From Thozetella sp. PMI_491 (lineage: Eukaryota > Ascomycota > Sordariomycetes > Chaetosphaeriales > Chaetosphaeriaceae), in assembly GCA_021432635.1 (NCBI GenBank), contig MU270039.1, positions 889,147 through 913,486 on the forward strand: a DNA stretch of 24,340 nt, read 5' to 3'. Positions 1 through 9,179 of the stretch are shown here, piece by piece; position 1 is the first letter of the stretch, and the number at the start of each line of letters is the position of its first letter. The translations under genes and the position numbers were made by a program. A model generated the notes under the pieces. That model did not search any database and was not told the DNA's origin. It was given only the letters and a program-made list of their open reading frames with translations.

Positions 1-159
1 CTGGATCTTATCCACTTTATATACCATCCTAAGGACGATATATAGTATATGAAAACGAATGATGGATGGCCGTATGGCCTAATGGTGGATCGTAACGTTG
101 TTTAAGGATCGTATGAATCGTATGGATCGTGGGTTCGATCCTTGTGGTGGTCGTCGTTT
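1..159 (-). other. Copia 3' non-coding region (partial, runs off window)
   Basis: This is the sequence immediately downstream of the copia polyprotein stop on the minus strand, so it should be 3' untranslated region and possibly the start of the element's 3' LTR, which would lie left of base 1. No LTR end or polypurine tract can be fixed. It keeps many CpG dinucleotides, unlike most of the window. It contains short repeats of the word TGGATCGT and an inverted repeat GGATCG-6 nt-CGATCC at 124-141. Confidence 0.45.
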
Positions 160-846
160 TTACGCCTGCTGGATACGGTGGCTTATATCCACCATATGTA
201 GTTGGCTATATAGGCGTAAGAGCTGCTGGTGCGTAAGAGCCTTAGTAAGTCTATCAGCTGGTATATCGTTCGTGGGTATATATTCCACCCTGACTGCTCC
301 ACGCTGGACCTCCTGGCGTAGCTAAAGCTGGGGTATAGCTACGTGCTTGAGAGCTGTACGGATTTTTACAGCTTCGTTCGTAACGATTCGTTTTGCCTGT
401 AAATTATCACAATATACAGTTAATGGCTGGTTTAAATCAGCCAGTTGTAAGTCGTATAGTATCCGTAAAAGCTGGAAGGCTTCCTTCGTTGTAGTTGTAA
501 GTGATAGTAGTTTGGCTTTAGTGGTGGATCTAGTGATAATTGTCTGTTTACTGGCTTTCCACGCAACTAGTCCTTTAAATAAGAGTATAACGAAGCCCTG
601 GGAGGTTTTACGATCCTCTGTATTAGCGAATGAGGCGTCGGCAGCTACAACTAGGTCCGGTAGGCTCCCTTGGTTGTTGTATTCTAAGGCTAGATTCTTG
701 GTTGTATAGAGGTAGCTTAGTGTATGATTTGCTTGCTGTAAGTGGTTAGCTGATAGATTTGCTATATACGTAGCTAGTTTAAATGCTGTAAAAGCTATAT
801 CAGGCCTGGTTTGGATCGATAGGTAAATAATAGATCTAATACGCCG
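160..846 (-). pseudogene. Copia polyprotein, RNase H / C-terminal domain
   Basis: The C-terminal part of a Ty1/copia polyprotein; RNase H degrades the RNA strand during reverse transcription. The minus frame ending at the TAA at 160-162 is open up to 846 except for one TAG at 322-324. Recognisable blocks in order are RSIIYLSIQTRPDIAF, the ADASFANTEDRKTSQGFV block (family form SDADWAGD..RRSTSGYV), AWKASKQ, TRSTTKAKLLSLTTTTKEA (family STAEAEY.AL..A.KEA), VYCDNLQA, and near the end VEYIPTNDIPADRLTKAL, typical of copia C-termini. The lone TAG sits where Trp is usual, consistent with TGG to TAG. The acidic residue of the AEAEY block reads Lys, so activity is doubtful even without the stop. No start exists inside this piece because it is the tail of a larger polyprotein. 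RIP load is the lowest in the window. Confidence 0.9.
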
Positions 847-1660
847 TTAATAGCCATGGATTTGCAAGGTTATAGCTATATCTATATAGTGGCACTATAT
901 AAAGCTGGTTGATATCAGGGTCTTTATACGTTTATATAAACTATATATATTAGCCAGCTTATCTATATAGCTGGATTAGTATAGCTAGCTTTGTCGGTTA
1001 GGCTGGTCTTGTATAAGCTCTATTCTTAGGAACTACTTAAGCTTGCTAAGCTGTTTTATCTTATATGTGGAAAGTAGCTGCCGTTTAAAGATATCTATAT
1101 AGCTTGAGTGCTTTGGTTGATATATAGCTATTATATTATCTATATATATGAAGATAAGTAGCTAGTCGTTGTAAAATATATAGCTTTCCTTAGATCTAGC
1201 TGTAAGACCTAGTTGTATAAATATAGATCTAAGATACTTATACTAAAGTAAGGGCAATCTTTATAAGCTGTATAACGCCTTTATAACTTAACCATACTAC
1301 CCTAGTTTTATAAAGTCTTATAGTAAAGCTATATAGACTATTTTGTCTGTAAATAGGCTGTTTATAAAGGCGTTGACTGTATTGTATTAGCGTGTATCTA
1401 GATCTTATAATGTAAGGATATATATTAAGTATTTAAAGGTCTTGCTAGTAAGTGTAGCAGTATATATATCGAGGTCTATAGGTTGTTATAGATCCCCTTA
1501 TATATATATATATGCTTTAAATCTAGCTAGATATCTACCTTAGTTATATTTATACTTTTAGATCTATATAAGTGGAAGTAGTAGTGTGTTTTAGGCTTTC
1601 TTATGTATCTGTATAAGGCATATTATATCTTAAGTTACTTTAGTCTATTCCTTATGAGTA
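847..1660 (-). pseudogene. Copia reverse transcriptase domain
   Basis: Continues upstream of the RNase H piece in the same minus frame, with TAA at 847-849 and further TAG/TAA stops. It matches the copia RT domain: a LYSL..LPLL.YKYLRSIF block (family LYGLKQ.PR.WY), then TARSKES.IFYND, then the catalytic box at 1135-1146 reading Y-I-D-N where the family has YVDD. Next come a LSKLK.FLRIELIQDQ block (family MKDLG...LGI.I..D) and the junction into RSIIYL. The second catalytic Asp codon is AAT, the G-to-A change expected from RIP. The N-terminal part beyond about 1450 is too degraded to place precisely. The enzyme cannot be functional. Confidence 0.82.
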
Positions 1661-1739
1661 GCTCCTTAGAACTTGTTGTTAAATAGGTAGTTCTTTAGCT
1701 TGGACTAATTCCTTGGTTTAAGGGGTATTATATCTTGAT

Positions 1740-2010
1740 GTAGCTAGTGGCTAGCGCTAGTATAAAAGCTAGACTATATATAGTTTAACCTAGTGGATTA
1801 GTTAGATCTATTAGATTTAGCTAGCTAGATCTAGCTGGTACTGGTAAAATGGCTAGTTTGGTTAGTTAAACTAGTATAGCTAGTATAACTAGTATAGCTA
1901 ATATGGCTAGTATGGCTAGTATAGCTAATATAGCTAGTATAGCTAATATAACTATTGCTAGTACTAGCTAGCTGGCTAGTATAACTAATATAGCTAGTAG
2001 TATAGCTGGC
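1740..2010 (-). repeat. 9-bp tandem repeat encoding Ser-Tyr/His-Thr/Ile tripeptides
   Basis: An imperfect tandem array whose plus-strand unit resembles AGTATAGCT. Read on the minus strand it gives AGC TAT ACT, i.e. Ser-Tyr-Thr, with His replacing Tyr or Ile replacing Thr in some units; it is clearest at 1853-1995. It lies in the copia linker between integrase and RT, where these polyproteins usually carry low-complexity sequence. Tyr units probably derive from His (CAT to TAT), since unmutated His units remain. It is therefore a coding microsatellite inside the element, not a genomic satellite. Confidence 0.7.
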
Positions 2011-2165
2011 TAGTTGTAGTAAGGCTTTTAGAATAGGATATTTTATAGCTTTATTACTGGTTAGATCTATAACTAGATTAATTACTAGATTATCTATAGC
2101 TAAATCTATAGCTAGATTAACAACTAGATTATCTATAGTTAGATCTTTAGCTATATCTACCCCTT
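2011..2165 (-). repeat. Degenerate peptide repeat in copia linker (ID-LAIDNLV type)
   Basis: Directly upstream (in minus-strand order) of the Ser-Tyr-Thr array. The minus frame reads repeats such as DLTIDNLVVNL, AIDLAIDNLVINL and VIDLT. The DNA shows repeated words CTAGATTATCTATAG and TAGATCTATA. The original was probably richer in Asp, Val and Pro, but that reconstruction is inference. It belongs to the integrase-RT linker of the copia polyprotein. Confidence 0.5.
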
Positions 2166-2249
2166 TAATAAATATAGTTAAATAAATTTTATTATTATTG
2201 TTTGTTGATAATCGTATAGTAAGATCTGTAAGCTAGGGAATAGATATAG

Positions 2250-2551
2250 CTGTATCTATTATGTGTGGGTTGTAAAATTAGCTCTTATTAAAGGTAATGT
2301 TATGCGTTGTAATTATCTTGCCTAGCTATAGTATTTATATATGGTATAGAGGGCTGTTTAAACCCTTAGATCTATAGCTTATTAAATAGCTAATATAGGC
2401 TCTAAGGGCTAGTTTAGCTTGTTAGTCCTTATTAGTTTTTACTATAGATATAAGTGGATATGTTTTATAGCTATATACTTGTAGGTAGTTAATTTATAGC
2501 TTAGGTTAACCCTTGATTTTACTATTGTTTTACTGGATCTATTTATATAGC
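2250..2551 (-). pseudogene. Copia integrase, C-terminal region
   Basis: Minus-strand frames match the region after the catalytic core of copia integrases. The block YINRSSKTI near 2530-2560 fits family YLINR.PSK, a degraded stretch ending KLALRAYISYLISY near 2380-2410 fits KL.PRA..GYLVGY, and GKIITTHNI near 2300 fits GKV..TRDV. At least one frame shift occurs between the first two blocks. Several Gly positions read Ser, consistent with GGC to AGC. Integrase would insert the cDNA into chromosomes; the catalytic triad is not contained here. The match degrades at about 2551, where the large insertion seems to begin. Confidence 0.7.
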
Positions 2552-2623
2552 TGTTGATATAGAGTAGACTAAATATAGCCCTTACTAGTTAGATAGTAGC
2601 AGTATAGGGTCTAGTTATAGAGG

Positions 2624-3147
2624 TATTAAGCTAGGGGTAGTCAGTGGATTTTTTTTGTTTTGCCTAGTATGGCCCTGGTATAGGAGGAACTACATGGTAG
2701 ATCTAGACCCTAGTTTAACTAGGCTATACTAGCTCGATTTGTATAAGTAGTTAAAGGTTACCGTCCTACCTTAAGGAGGAGGACTATCAAGTTATTAATC
2801 AACTGTTAAGATCCATCAGTCTATTATTTTAGTAATTAACTTTATATATTTATTTCCATAGATAAAACCAACTATAAAACTACTCTATATAACTATTATG
2901 GGGCTTTACCCTATTCCTATGTGTTTATCCTACCTTGGTTAGAGCCTAGTACTTGTTGGATCTTGTATTAGTATGCCCTCTTTTATATATCACTAGACTT
3001 ATACTGTTTTAATAGCCCTACCTATAAACTGGATTATAAGGTTATAGTATTAGTTTTATGCTGTAGCTACTAGGCTATAAAATATATAGCAGTAGTATTG
3101 TATATAGGTTATTCTATATATACTTTACTTCTTACTCCCCGTTCTTA
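2624..3147 (+). repeat. Left copy of ~500-bp direct repeat (probable 5' LTR)
   Basis: Aligns colinearly with 23591-24114. From about 2656 on there is almost no indel, and nearly all differences are transitions, some mutated in this copy and others in the right copy. The ends form a short inverted pair: start TATTAAG against end CTTAAATA here and CTTAATA at the right copy, compatible with an original TG...CA terminus hit by RIP. No convincing coding content. A solo repeat of another family at both places remains possible. Confidence 0.65.
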
Positions 3148-3500
3148 AATAAGGGTCTAGCTAGGGATGCTTTAATAAAGCCTTTTAAGTAATAATAAGA
3201 AGACCTAGGACGAGAGGTAGTATATAAGCAGCCTAATAATAATAGCTAGGCTCTAATTATAGTAACTACCTTTACTTGCTAAGACTAAAGACGATAAGTA
3301 GTAAAGAGCTATAGAGATAAATAGGACAAAAAACCCTAATAAATAATAAAGATTTGTGCTAACCCTAAGTTGACTAGGATAGTTAAAAGTAAAGTTATTT
3401 ATTTTTACCTTTACTTAACCTTAATCTTAAGCGATATAAGAAAAGTTATTTAAACTAATATAGGCATTAAAATAAGGGAATTATATTACCCTAAGGGGAT

Positions 3501-3814
3501 TATTAGTAAATAATTAACTTAAGTTAGTTAGAAAAGATAACTCTCTTAGGGCTAGTAAGCTAGAGTGGTAAAAAAAGTAAATTCCTGTTAAAAAAGACCC
3601 TTAATCAGACTTTAGATAGATTTTATAGACTATAGAATAGTCTGGCTAGATCTTAAATATTAGAACTAAAGATAGTTAGTAAATAGTTAGCTTAAGGTAA
3701 TTAGAGAAAATATCTTATTAGGCTTTATAATTAAAGGCTATCTAGCTAGAGTGTTAAGACTATTTAAGGATAATTAGTAAATAGTTAGCTTAAGGTAGTT
3801 AGAGAAGATAGCTT
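3501..3814 (+). repeat. Three dispersed copies of a ~45-bp motif
   Basis: A motif of the form AGTAAATAGTTAGCTTAAGG followed by TAATTAGAGAA(A/G)ATA occurs at about 3501-3546, 3674-3716 and 3772-3814. The second and third copies differ by only a few transitions; the first is more diverged (AATTAACTTAAGTTAGTTAG). Spacings are about 173 and 98 bp. It may be an enhancer-like or tandem-duplicated leader segment of the large element. Confidence 0.55.
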
Positions 3815-4735
3815 GTTAGAGTCTTATCTTATTTGTCTAGTTAGAGTCTAGAGAGGTAAAGCTATATTAGAGTTAGCTACTACTCTTAAAGCTATAAGTA
3901 CTTACTAGTAAAAAGAGGAAAAGACTCTTTTTTATACTTTAGCTTTATTATAAAAATAAGGTATTAAGAAAAGCTTTCTTATTTTAAGCTAATTATAGTA
4001 TAACTCTTACCTATATTAATCTTAACCTTTAAAGAGAGGTTAAAGTGTCTTTTTTAATACTTAAAGCCTTATTATAAGGCATCTTTATAAAAAACCTTAG
4101 GAAGTTAGTTAATTAAAGGGTATTTTTACTTTAAATAGGCTTAGACTAGTAAATAAATACTTCTAACTAATTATATAAAGTATAAATATTTAAAAAAGTA
4201 TTATTTTAATAAAAACCCTTTTTACTTTATTATACTAATACTATTAGTTATTTAACTAGAATATAATCTATAAGAAGGAAGAAGTATAGGAGTATATTAG
4301 AGTTAAAAGAAGTAAGTAGTCTTACTATATTAATATATAAATTATCTAATCTAATAAGTAAGACTTAGACTAGTTAAGCTAAGAAGAAGGAAAGAGATAA
4401 AGTATTAAAACATGTTAGAGATACTAAAAGAGAAGAAATAATAGTAAGAAGAAAGGAGTTAGTTTCTTATAAGTTAAAAAGTTCTACCTCTAGGTAAAGC
4501 CTATAATTAAGTAAAGAAAAAGAAGTATTAGCTAGGAAAATAAAAAAATAACTAAAGCTTTAAAGGAGAGGAGGTAATTAAGTAAAAAAGGTATAAAAGC
4601 TTTAATTATAGTAGTACTAAAGGTAACAAGCTTAATATTACTAAAGAAAAAAGCCTTAGTTATTTTAAGTATATCTTTACTATAAGACTTAGATTAAGGG
4701 CTAGTAAAAGACCTATTTTTCTAGGTATTACTACC

Positions 4736-4870
4736 TTAACTATTAGCTTATATACTAGTAGTACTAATAGTAGTACTATTACTAGTACTACTAGTACTAT
4801 TAAAAACCTTACTTTTCTAATCACTAGCTAGATCATTACTAATACTGTTACTACTATTAATGCCGCTACT
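4736..4870. repeat. ACT/AGT trinucleotide block with near-palindrome
   Basis: Runs of TACTAG, AGTACT and ACTACT words. TACTAGTAGTACT at 4753-4765 is the inverted repeat of AGTACTACTAGTA at 4784-4796, and the 18-nt spacer is itself partly self-complementary. It probably began as a Ser/Thr-coding microsatellite; the fold could form a hairpin or cruciform. Confidence 0.5.
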
Positions 4871-5299
4871 ATTATTATAGTGCTAATTATAGACTTATAC
4901 ACTACTATTAGTATTAGTAATAATATTAGTAGTAGCACTAATAATAATATTAATAAGACTAGTATAAAACCTATTTTTTTAATTATTAACACTATTAGTA
5001 ATAGTAAAGGCTATATTAATAAAACTAGTATAAGTATAATTATAAGATATATTTTAAGTTATAAGTAAGGGTAATTATAAGGTAATAATATTGCCTTAAG
5101 CTTTAACTATAATAATCCTATCCTTTAAAAATACTTAAGGTTGTATTATTAGGATAGAAGGACTTAATACTTATATATTATTAAGTATATCTTCCTAGTT
5201 AGAATTAAAAGACTTAAAAGCTATAACTATTACTATTTAAGGCTAATAAGTATTAGACTATTTTATAATAAAAAAGTCTTTAAAAAATAATAGGCTTAG

Positions 5300-6490
5300 C
5301 TTAAACTAGCTTAAGGGCTGTCTTACTTATACTTTTATTTATTATAGAAGGATAGGCTAGCTACTACTATTCTTAAAGACCTTAGTATTATTAATCTTTA
5401 ATAGTATAGGTATAACTTATTACCTAGTTAATTTCAACTTTATTTATTATATATTAAGTCTAACTATATTTTAAGAAAAAAAGATATACTTCCTCTAGTA
5501 TTATACTTTAAAAGCTAGGGATATTATTAAGGGTTAAACCCTTTATATTAATAATTAAAGCAAATATAAAAAAACATTAAAGAAAGTGTTTTACCTTAGA
5601 AATATATAGTTTTACCTATCCTATAAATAATATCTATAAGAGTTTTAAAACAAACTAGTTAGAGATAAAACAGTTAAGATTTATAAAATACTTTTAACCT
5701 TTAAAGCCTTATTAAAATAGGTTAAAAATCTAGACCTAGTAAAAAGTAATATATTATAAAATATATATATTAAGCTATTAATAAGTATAAAATCTTAGCT
5801 ATACCTTATCTTAGGAATAAATATAGATAAGTTAATTTTCTAGAGCTAAGATATATTTTATAATAAACTTAAGTGTCTAATTAATAACTATAATAAAAAA
5901 GAGTAAAAAAAAGAACTTAAAGAATAATAAGACTATTAATAGGTCTATCTATTATTATAGACATAAGAAAAAACTTAAAAGTAGTCTAGTTAAAGCTAAC
6001 CTCTACTTTAAGAGAAGTAGAATCTTACTAAGGTTATCACTAAAATACTTAAAGCCTGACTTAATAATAGGTTAAAAAAGCTAGATATTATTAACTATCT
6101 AATAAATAAGCTTAGTTAATTTAAAATTAATATAGAAAAGCTTTAATAGTAATTTATAATTAGAGGTAGAAAAGTTTAAGTAAATATTATAACTTATATC
6201 TCTAATTATAATAATAAACTAAACCTTAAAAAATACCTAGTAATAGCCTAGAATTATAAGAGCTTTTAAAGACTTAGTATTAAGTATTTCTACTATAGGG
6301 AAGCTAATTATATTATCTTAGAATATAAAGTGATTTATAATAATAAGTATATTTATTATTTAGTCTATTATCCTATTAAGATTATATAGTATATTAAAAA
6401 GTATATATTTTATATATAAAATATCTAGATTCTTTTAGATATTATATATAAAGTATTAAAGATAAATAAGGGAATATATACTATAAAAGT
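5300..6490 (+). pseudogene. Gypsy gag with zinc knuckle (large element)
   Basis: Heavily degraded plus-strand gag. Gag forms the virus-like particle, and its C-terminal zinc knuckle binds RNA. The knuckle is at 6285-6326, reading YFYYREANYIILEY. The spacing is exactly C-X2-C-X4-H-X4-C, but all four zinc ligands are Tyr (TGY or CAY become TAY). Upstream, at about 6030-6170, a frame reads ITKILKA..NNRLKKLDI with IINYL, resembling helical gag sequence. Downstream, at 6330-6480, is a basic linker. Stops are TAA/TAG throughout and the start cannot be placed; the open stretch at 4880-5068 may be part of it. The frame trails into 6845, where the chromovirus is inserted, and should continue at 14228. 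Confidence 0.65.
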
Positions 6491-6840
6491 ATTCCTTATT
6501 ATACTACTCTTTAAGACAAGTAGTTTTTAGATATAGTAAGAGTAGCTAGTTAAGAATAAAGACTATAAGGTTTAAACTTATTAGACTAGCTTATTTAAAG
6601 ACCTTATAGGTCTAATTATAGGGTAATCTATTATAACACTTATTAATAATATACCTAAGTTTATAAGTATAAATAATCTTAATAAAGTTATTATATAAAA
6701 TAATAGAGATAAATATAATATATTTTTTTATAGAAGAGGTATAATAAGTAACTAGATTAAGATATTAATAGTAAAAATAGCTAAGATTAATATTATTTTT
6801 ATTACTAAGGTAAATATTACTATAAAGTAGAGAAGAGTAA

Positions 6841-6845
6841 GCTAG
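6841..6845. repeat. Target-site duplication GCTAG, left copy
   Basis: Five bases GCTAG directly before the TG of the left chromovirus LTR, identical to 14223-14227 directly after the right LTR. Five-bp duplications are standard for Ty3/gypsy integrases. Confidence 0.88.
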
Positions 6846-7151
6846 TGTTATAGCCGCTGGCCCTAACTATAGATTAAACCATTTATTACAAGCATATAGA
6901 CAAATAGATAGCTATAGCTGCCTAGTAGCTGCCTAGCTATTAATCTCTATATAGCTGTGTACGTTAAGATCGTAGCAAGTAGAGGAGTTATAGATGCCTA
7001 GAGGCTCTAGCTCCCTGGATATACCCCTGATCAGAGCTAGAGAGTAGCTACACTGCCTCCTTCTCCTTAATCTCTATCTTAGAGTCTTTAGTTACTTATC
7101 TAGAGTATAGTTAACCAGCCTTATTACTGCCCTGTGAAGCTTGCTATAACA
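6846..7151 (+). repeat. Chromovirus 5' LTR
   Basis: 306 bp, aligned end to end with 13917-14222 without any indel. By hand count about 36 positions differ and all are transitions. It begins TGTTATAGCC and ends CTATAACA; the right copy ends CCGTGACA, so the unmutated termini were probably TGTCACGG...CCGTGACA (inference). The LTR should carry the promoter and transcript ends; I could not pick out a TATA box inside it with confidence. Confidence 0.95.
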
Positions 7152-7640
7152 CTACTCTAAGATCTAAAACATTACAGCTGGAAAGCTTAAAATATCCCAC
7201 CCTTATAGACAACTTATACTAAGCTCTGTAGAGCTGTTTTATAATAGAATGATCTTAACTTTAAAGAGCTACTAACTACTACCTATGTTAAACGTTAACT
7301 ATACCTAGTTTAACTGGCTGGATTATAATTTTACTAGTGTTGACTTACACCCCCTTTCTTTAACCTAATTTACTAGTAAGTAAGCAATAAAACTATTAAC
7401 TTATAACTAATACCCTAATCATAGCTAGTACTATTCCTTTCTTACTTTCTTTATTTTTACATGTTCTTATACTTAATCTCTATTATATATATATATATAA
7501 AAGGAAGCCTTATAAATACTTGTCGTATAATATGAGAGTAATATACTATAAACCTTCTTTCTTCCTCTAAGCCTTGATTATACTACTCTCTACTCTAGGG
7601 AACCCTTCTTACACGTAAGAATAGCTTTAAGAGAACCCTT
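7152..7640 (+). other. Chromovirus leader between 5' LTR and gag
   Basis: Non-coding leader. A primer-binding site should start right after 7151 (CTACTCTAAGATCT), but I do not recognise the matching tRNA, and RIP may have altered it. At 7484-7504 an alternating TA run leads into TATAAAAGG, a good TATA-box shape, followed by pyrimidine-rich CTTCTTTCTTCC at about 7554-7566. It may be a promoter-like element outside the LTR. Two related words GAACCCTTCTTAC and GAACCCTTACG lie near 7600-7645. Confidence 0.4.
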
Positions 7641-9010
7641 ACGTAGAGCTATAAGCTCGCTGTTAGGAGGTGCCCCTATTTACCCTCTTACTATTACACT
7701 AGTCCTTTTAAAGGATAATATCCCTTTAATATATAGATTTTTTACCTTAGAGGATAATTATTAGAGCCGTGCCAGGCACTAAATATATTAAAAGTAGTAG
7801 AAAGCCGTTATAAAAGACGTAGTACTATTAGATACTATTAATAACAAGTAGCTTTCCACTAAGATTTAAGACTATACTATAAAGCTTTTAGCATAGCCTC
7901 TAAGACTAATAGTTAAAGGCTAAAGTAAGCCTATAAAGCTTATATATAATAACCTAGTTAACTAGATCCTTATATATCCTACTATAGGAGAATTATTATT
8001 AGCCTTAATAATAATAGGCAAGCACTATAAAAACTAGATAATAAAGCTACTATAGTTATTATATGTGGTATAAAACTAGCTCTCCTCTTGCTTTAACTAG
8101 TAAGTCACACTAAAAGATTAAGTCTATTCTTTAAAAGCCTTTATAGCTAACTCCTTAATATAACAATACAACCAGGTATTACCCAGTATAGAAACACTAT
8201 CCTTAGATTAACAGTAAGCACTTATAATGTCAAGCTAATCTAAAACTATCCCTAACCCCCTCTATTTAAAAGACTTACGAGTAAGAAAGGGTCTAGATTA
8301 TAAGGACTAGAAAATCTAAATTAAGAATAAACTAATAGTAGATCAGGCGATCTTTCCTACTAAGGTAGAAAAAATAGCTTATATTATTAGCTAGATTACT
8401 AGTGTAGTAGTATAGTGACTATACCTATAGGTAGCTTAAGGTATAGTTAACCCCTTTATAGATTTTATAGAGCTATTAGACTTTCTTAATACTTATTTCT
8501 CTAATTAGATAAAGAAATAGATAGCTTATATAAAGCTTAAGTATATATAGTTTATAAAAGGCTCTGATTTTAATGAGTTTATTATAGAGTTTATAACCTA
8601 AGCATAGTATGCTAAACTATATAAGAAAGACTAGAAAGAAACTCTATATAAAATACTTTATATAAACCTTAGGAAAGCTATAGTTAACTAATATAATAAT
8701 ATTATAATACTATTTTAGGAATATATTATAATAGTTAAAAAATATATCTTTCTAGATTAATAAAAGTATAAGTAGGTAGTTTATTACTAATAAAGTACTC
8801 TTTAATAAATAAAAACCCTTAGATTAATACTATATGTAACTCTGTTTCCTGTCTAGCTTTATAGAGGAATATTTTATCTAAGACCCTTTACACCCCTTAT
8901 AAAAGCTATTTCTTAACTAATAATGCTAATTAAATACTATTTTAACTATAATCAACCTAGCTATAGGGTTGTAGCATGCCCTAAGCTAAAATAACTTAGA
9001 CTAGTTATAT
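7640..9010 (+). pseudogene. Chromovirus gag with zinc knuckle
   Basis: Plus-strand gag, the particle protein. The best conserved part is at 8522-8640, with blocks IKLKYIQFIKGSDFNEFI and EFITQA.YAKLYKKD, typical of the retrotransposon gag domain, followed by an IVKKYIFLDQQKYKQ-like segment (with Q read from TAA) at about 8730-8780. The zinc knuckle at 8938-8979 reads YFNYNQPSYRVVAC. Spacing is exactly C-X2-C-X4-H-X4-C, with three of four ligands turned to Tyr and the last Cys (TGC, 8977-8979) intact. Stops are mainly TAG/TAA. The start is not resolvable; 7640 is only where gag-like reading begins. It leads into protease without a clear break. Confidence 0.78.
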
Positions 9011-9179
9011 AGATCTTAAAGCTTAATAAGGATGATAATAGTGATGTCTTAAGAGAGGATTAAAAGGAATAGTTAACTAGTGATAGTATTAGAAGCTCTA
9101 ATTATAACTTGTTAAACTAGTAGGCTAGGAGTAAGCTTTTACCCTAGCTATTATTATAGTATTAATAAGAGTTAACCTT

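Larger units (their letters stand above)
1..2551 (-). mobile_element. Ty1/copia retrotransposon remnant, 3' half
   Basis: Minus-strand remnant of a Ty1/copia polyprotein. In element order it holds the integrase C-terminal part (about 2250-2551), a repeat-rich linker (about 1740-2165), reverse transcriptase (about 850-1660) and RNase H (160-846). Integrase before RT is the copia order, opposite to gypsy. The 5' side is cut at about 2551, and integrase-like sequence resumes at about 24124-24240, so a large insertion seems to have split the element. Gag, protease and the integrase catalytic core are not visible in the window. Damage is uneven: one frame persists from 160 past 1146 with few stops, while 1700-2551 is more degraded and shifts frame. 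The 3' end lies outside the window. Confidence 0.85.
3148..5290. other. Unidentified RIP-degraded interior upstream of the gypsy gag
   Basis: No recognisable domain on either strand. It should hold the leader of the large element and perhaps the start of its gag. Contents visible: three copies of a roughly 45-bp motif (3501, 3674, 3772); a purine-rich stretch at about 4260-4660 whose plus frame is Lys/Glu/Arg-rich and could be a degraded basic or coiled-coil protein; an ACT/AGT trinucleotide block at 4736-4870; and a short open stretch of 62 codons at 4880-5068 rich in Ser, Thr, Asn and Ile. That stretch could be a low-complexity gag N-terminus but has no family match and poor start context. 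Confidence 0.4.

Noticed and set aside
98..325. Plus-strand open frame of 75 codons
   Set aside because: It lies opposite the well-supported copia C-terminal frame on the minus strand and has no recognisable protein; it is a shadow frame.
347..709. Plus-strand open frame of 120 codons, the longest ATG-initiated frame in the window
   Set aside because: The minus strand across the same bases encodes the copia RNase H with clear family motifs. The plus frame is open only because this segment escaped heavy mutation.
1740..2010. CTAG/AGCT-rich array as centromeric satellite or CRISPR-like array
   Set aside because: The 9-bp unit is in coding phase inside the copia linker and has no spacers; it is a coding microsatellite.
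2547..2551. ATAGC (2547-2551 and 24125-24129) as target-site duplication of the large element
   Set aside because: The match fits a TGTTGA start at 2552, but the sequence before 24125 does not end in CA/TA and does not align with the end of the left repeat. In such AT-rich sequence a 5-6 bp match is weak.
4880..5068. Plus-strand open frame of 62 codons starting MLIIDLYTT
   Set aside because: Low-complexity Asn/Ser/Ile content in saturated AT-rich sequence, with no homology. It may be part of a decayed gag N-terminus but is not a gene on its own.
3148..6845. Mitochondrial or AT-rich organellar origin suggested by base composition
   Set aside because: The content is nuclear LTR-retrotransposon sequence with RIP-type changes (Trp/Gln to stop, Cys/His to Tyr), which explains the AT-richness.
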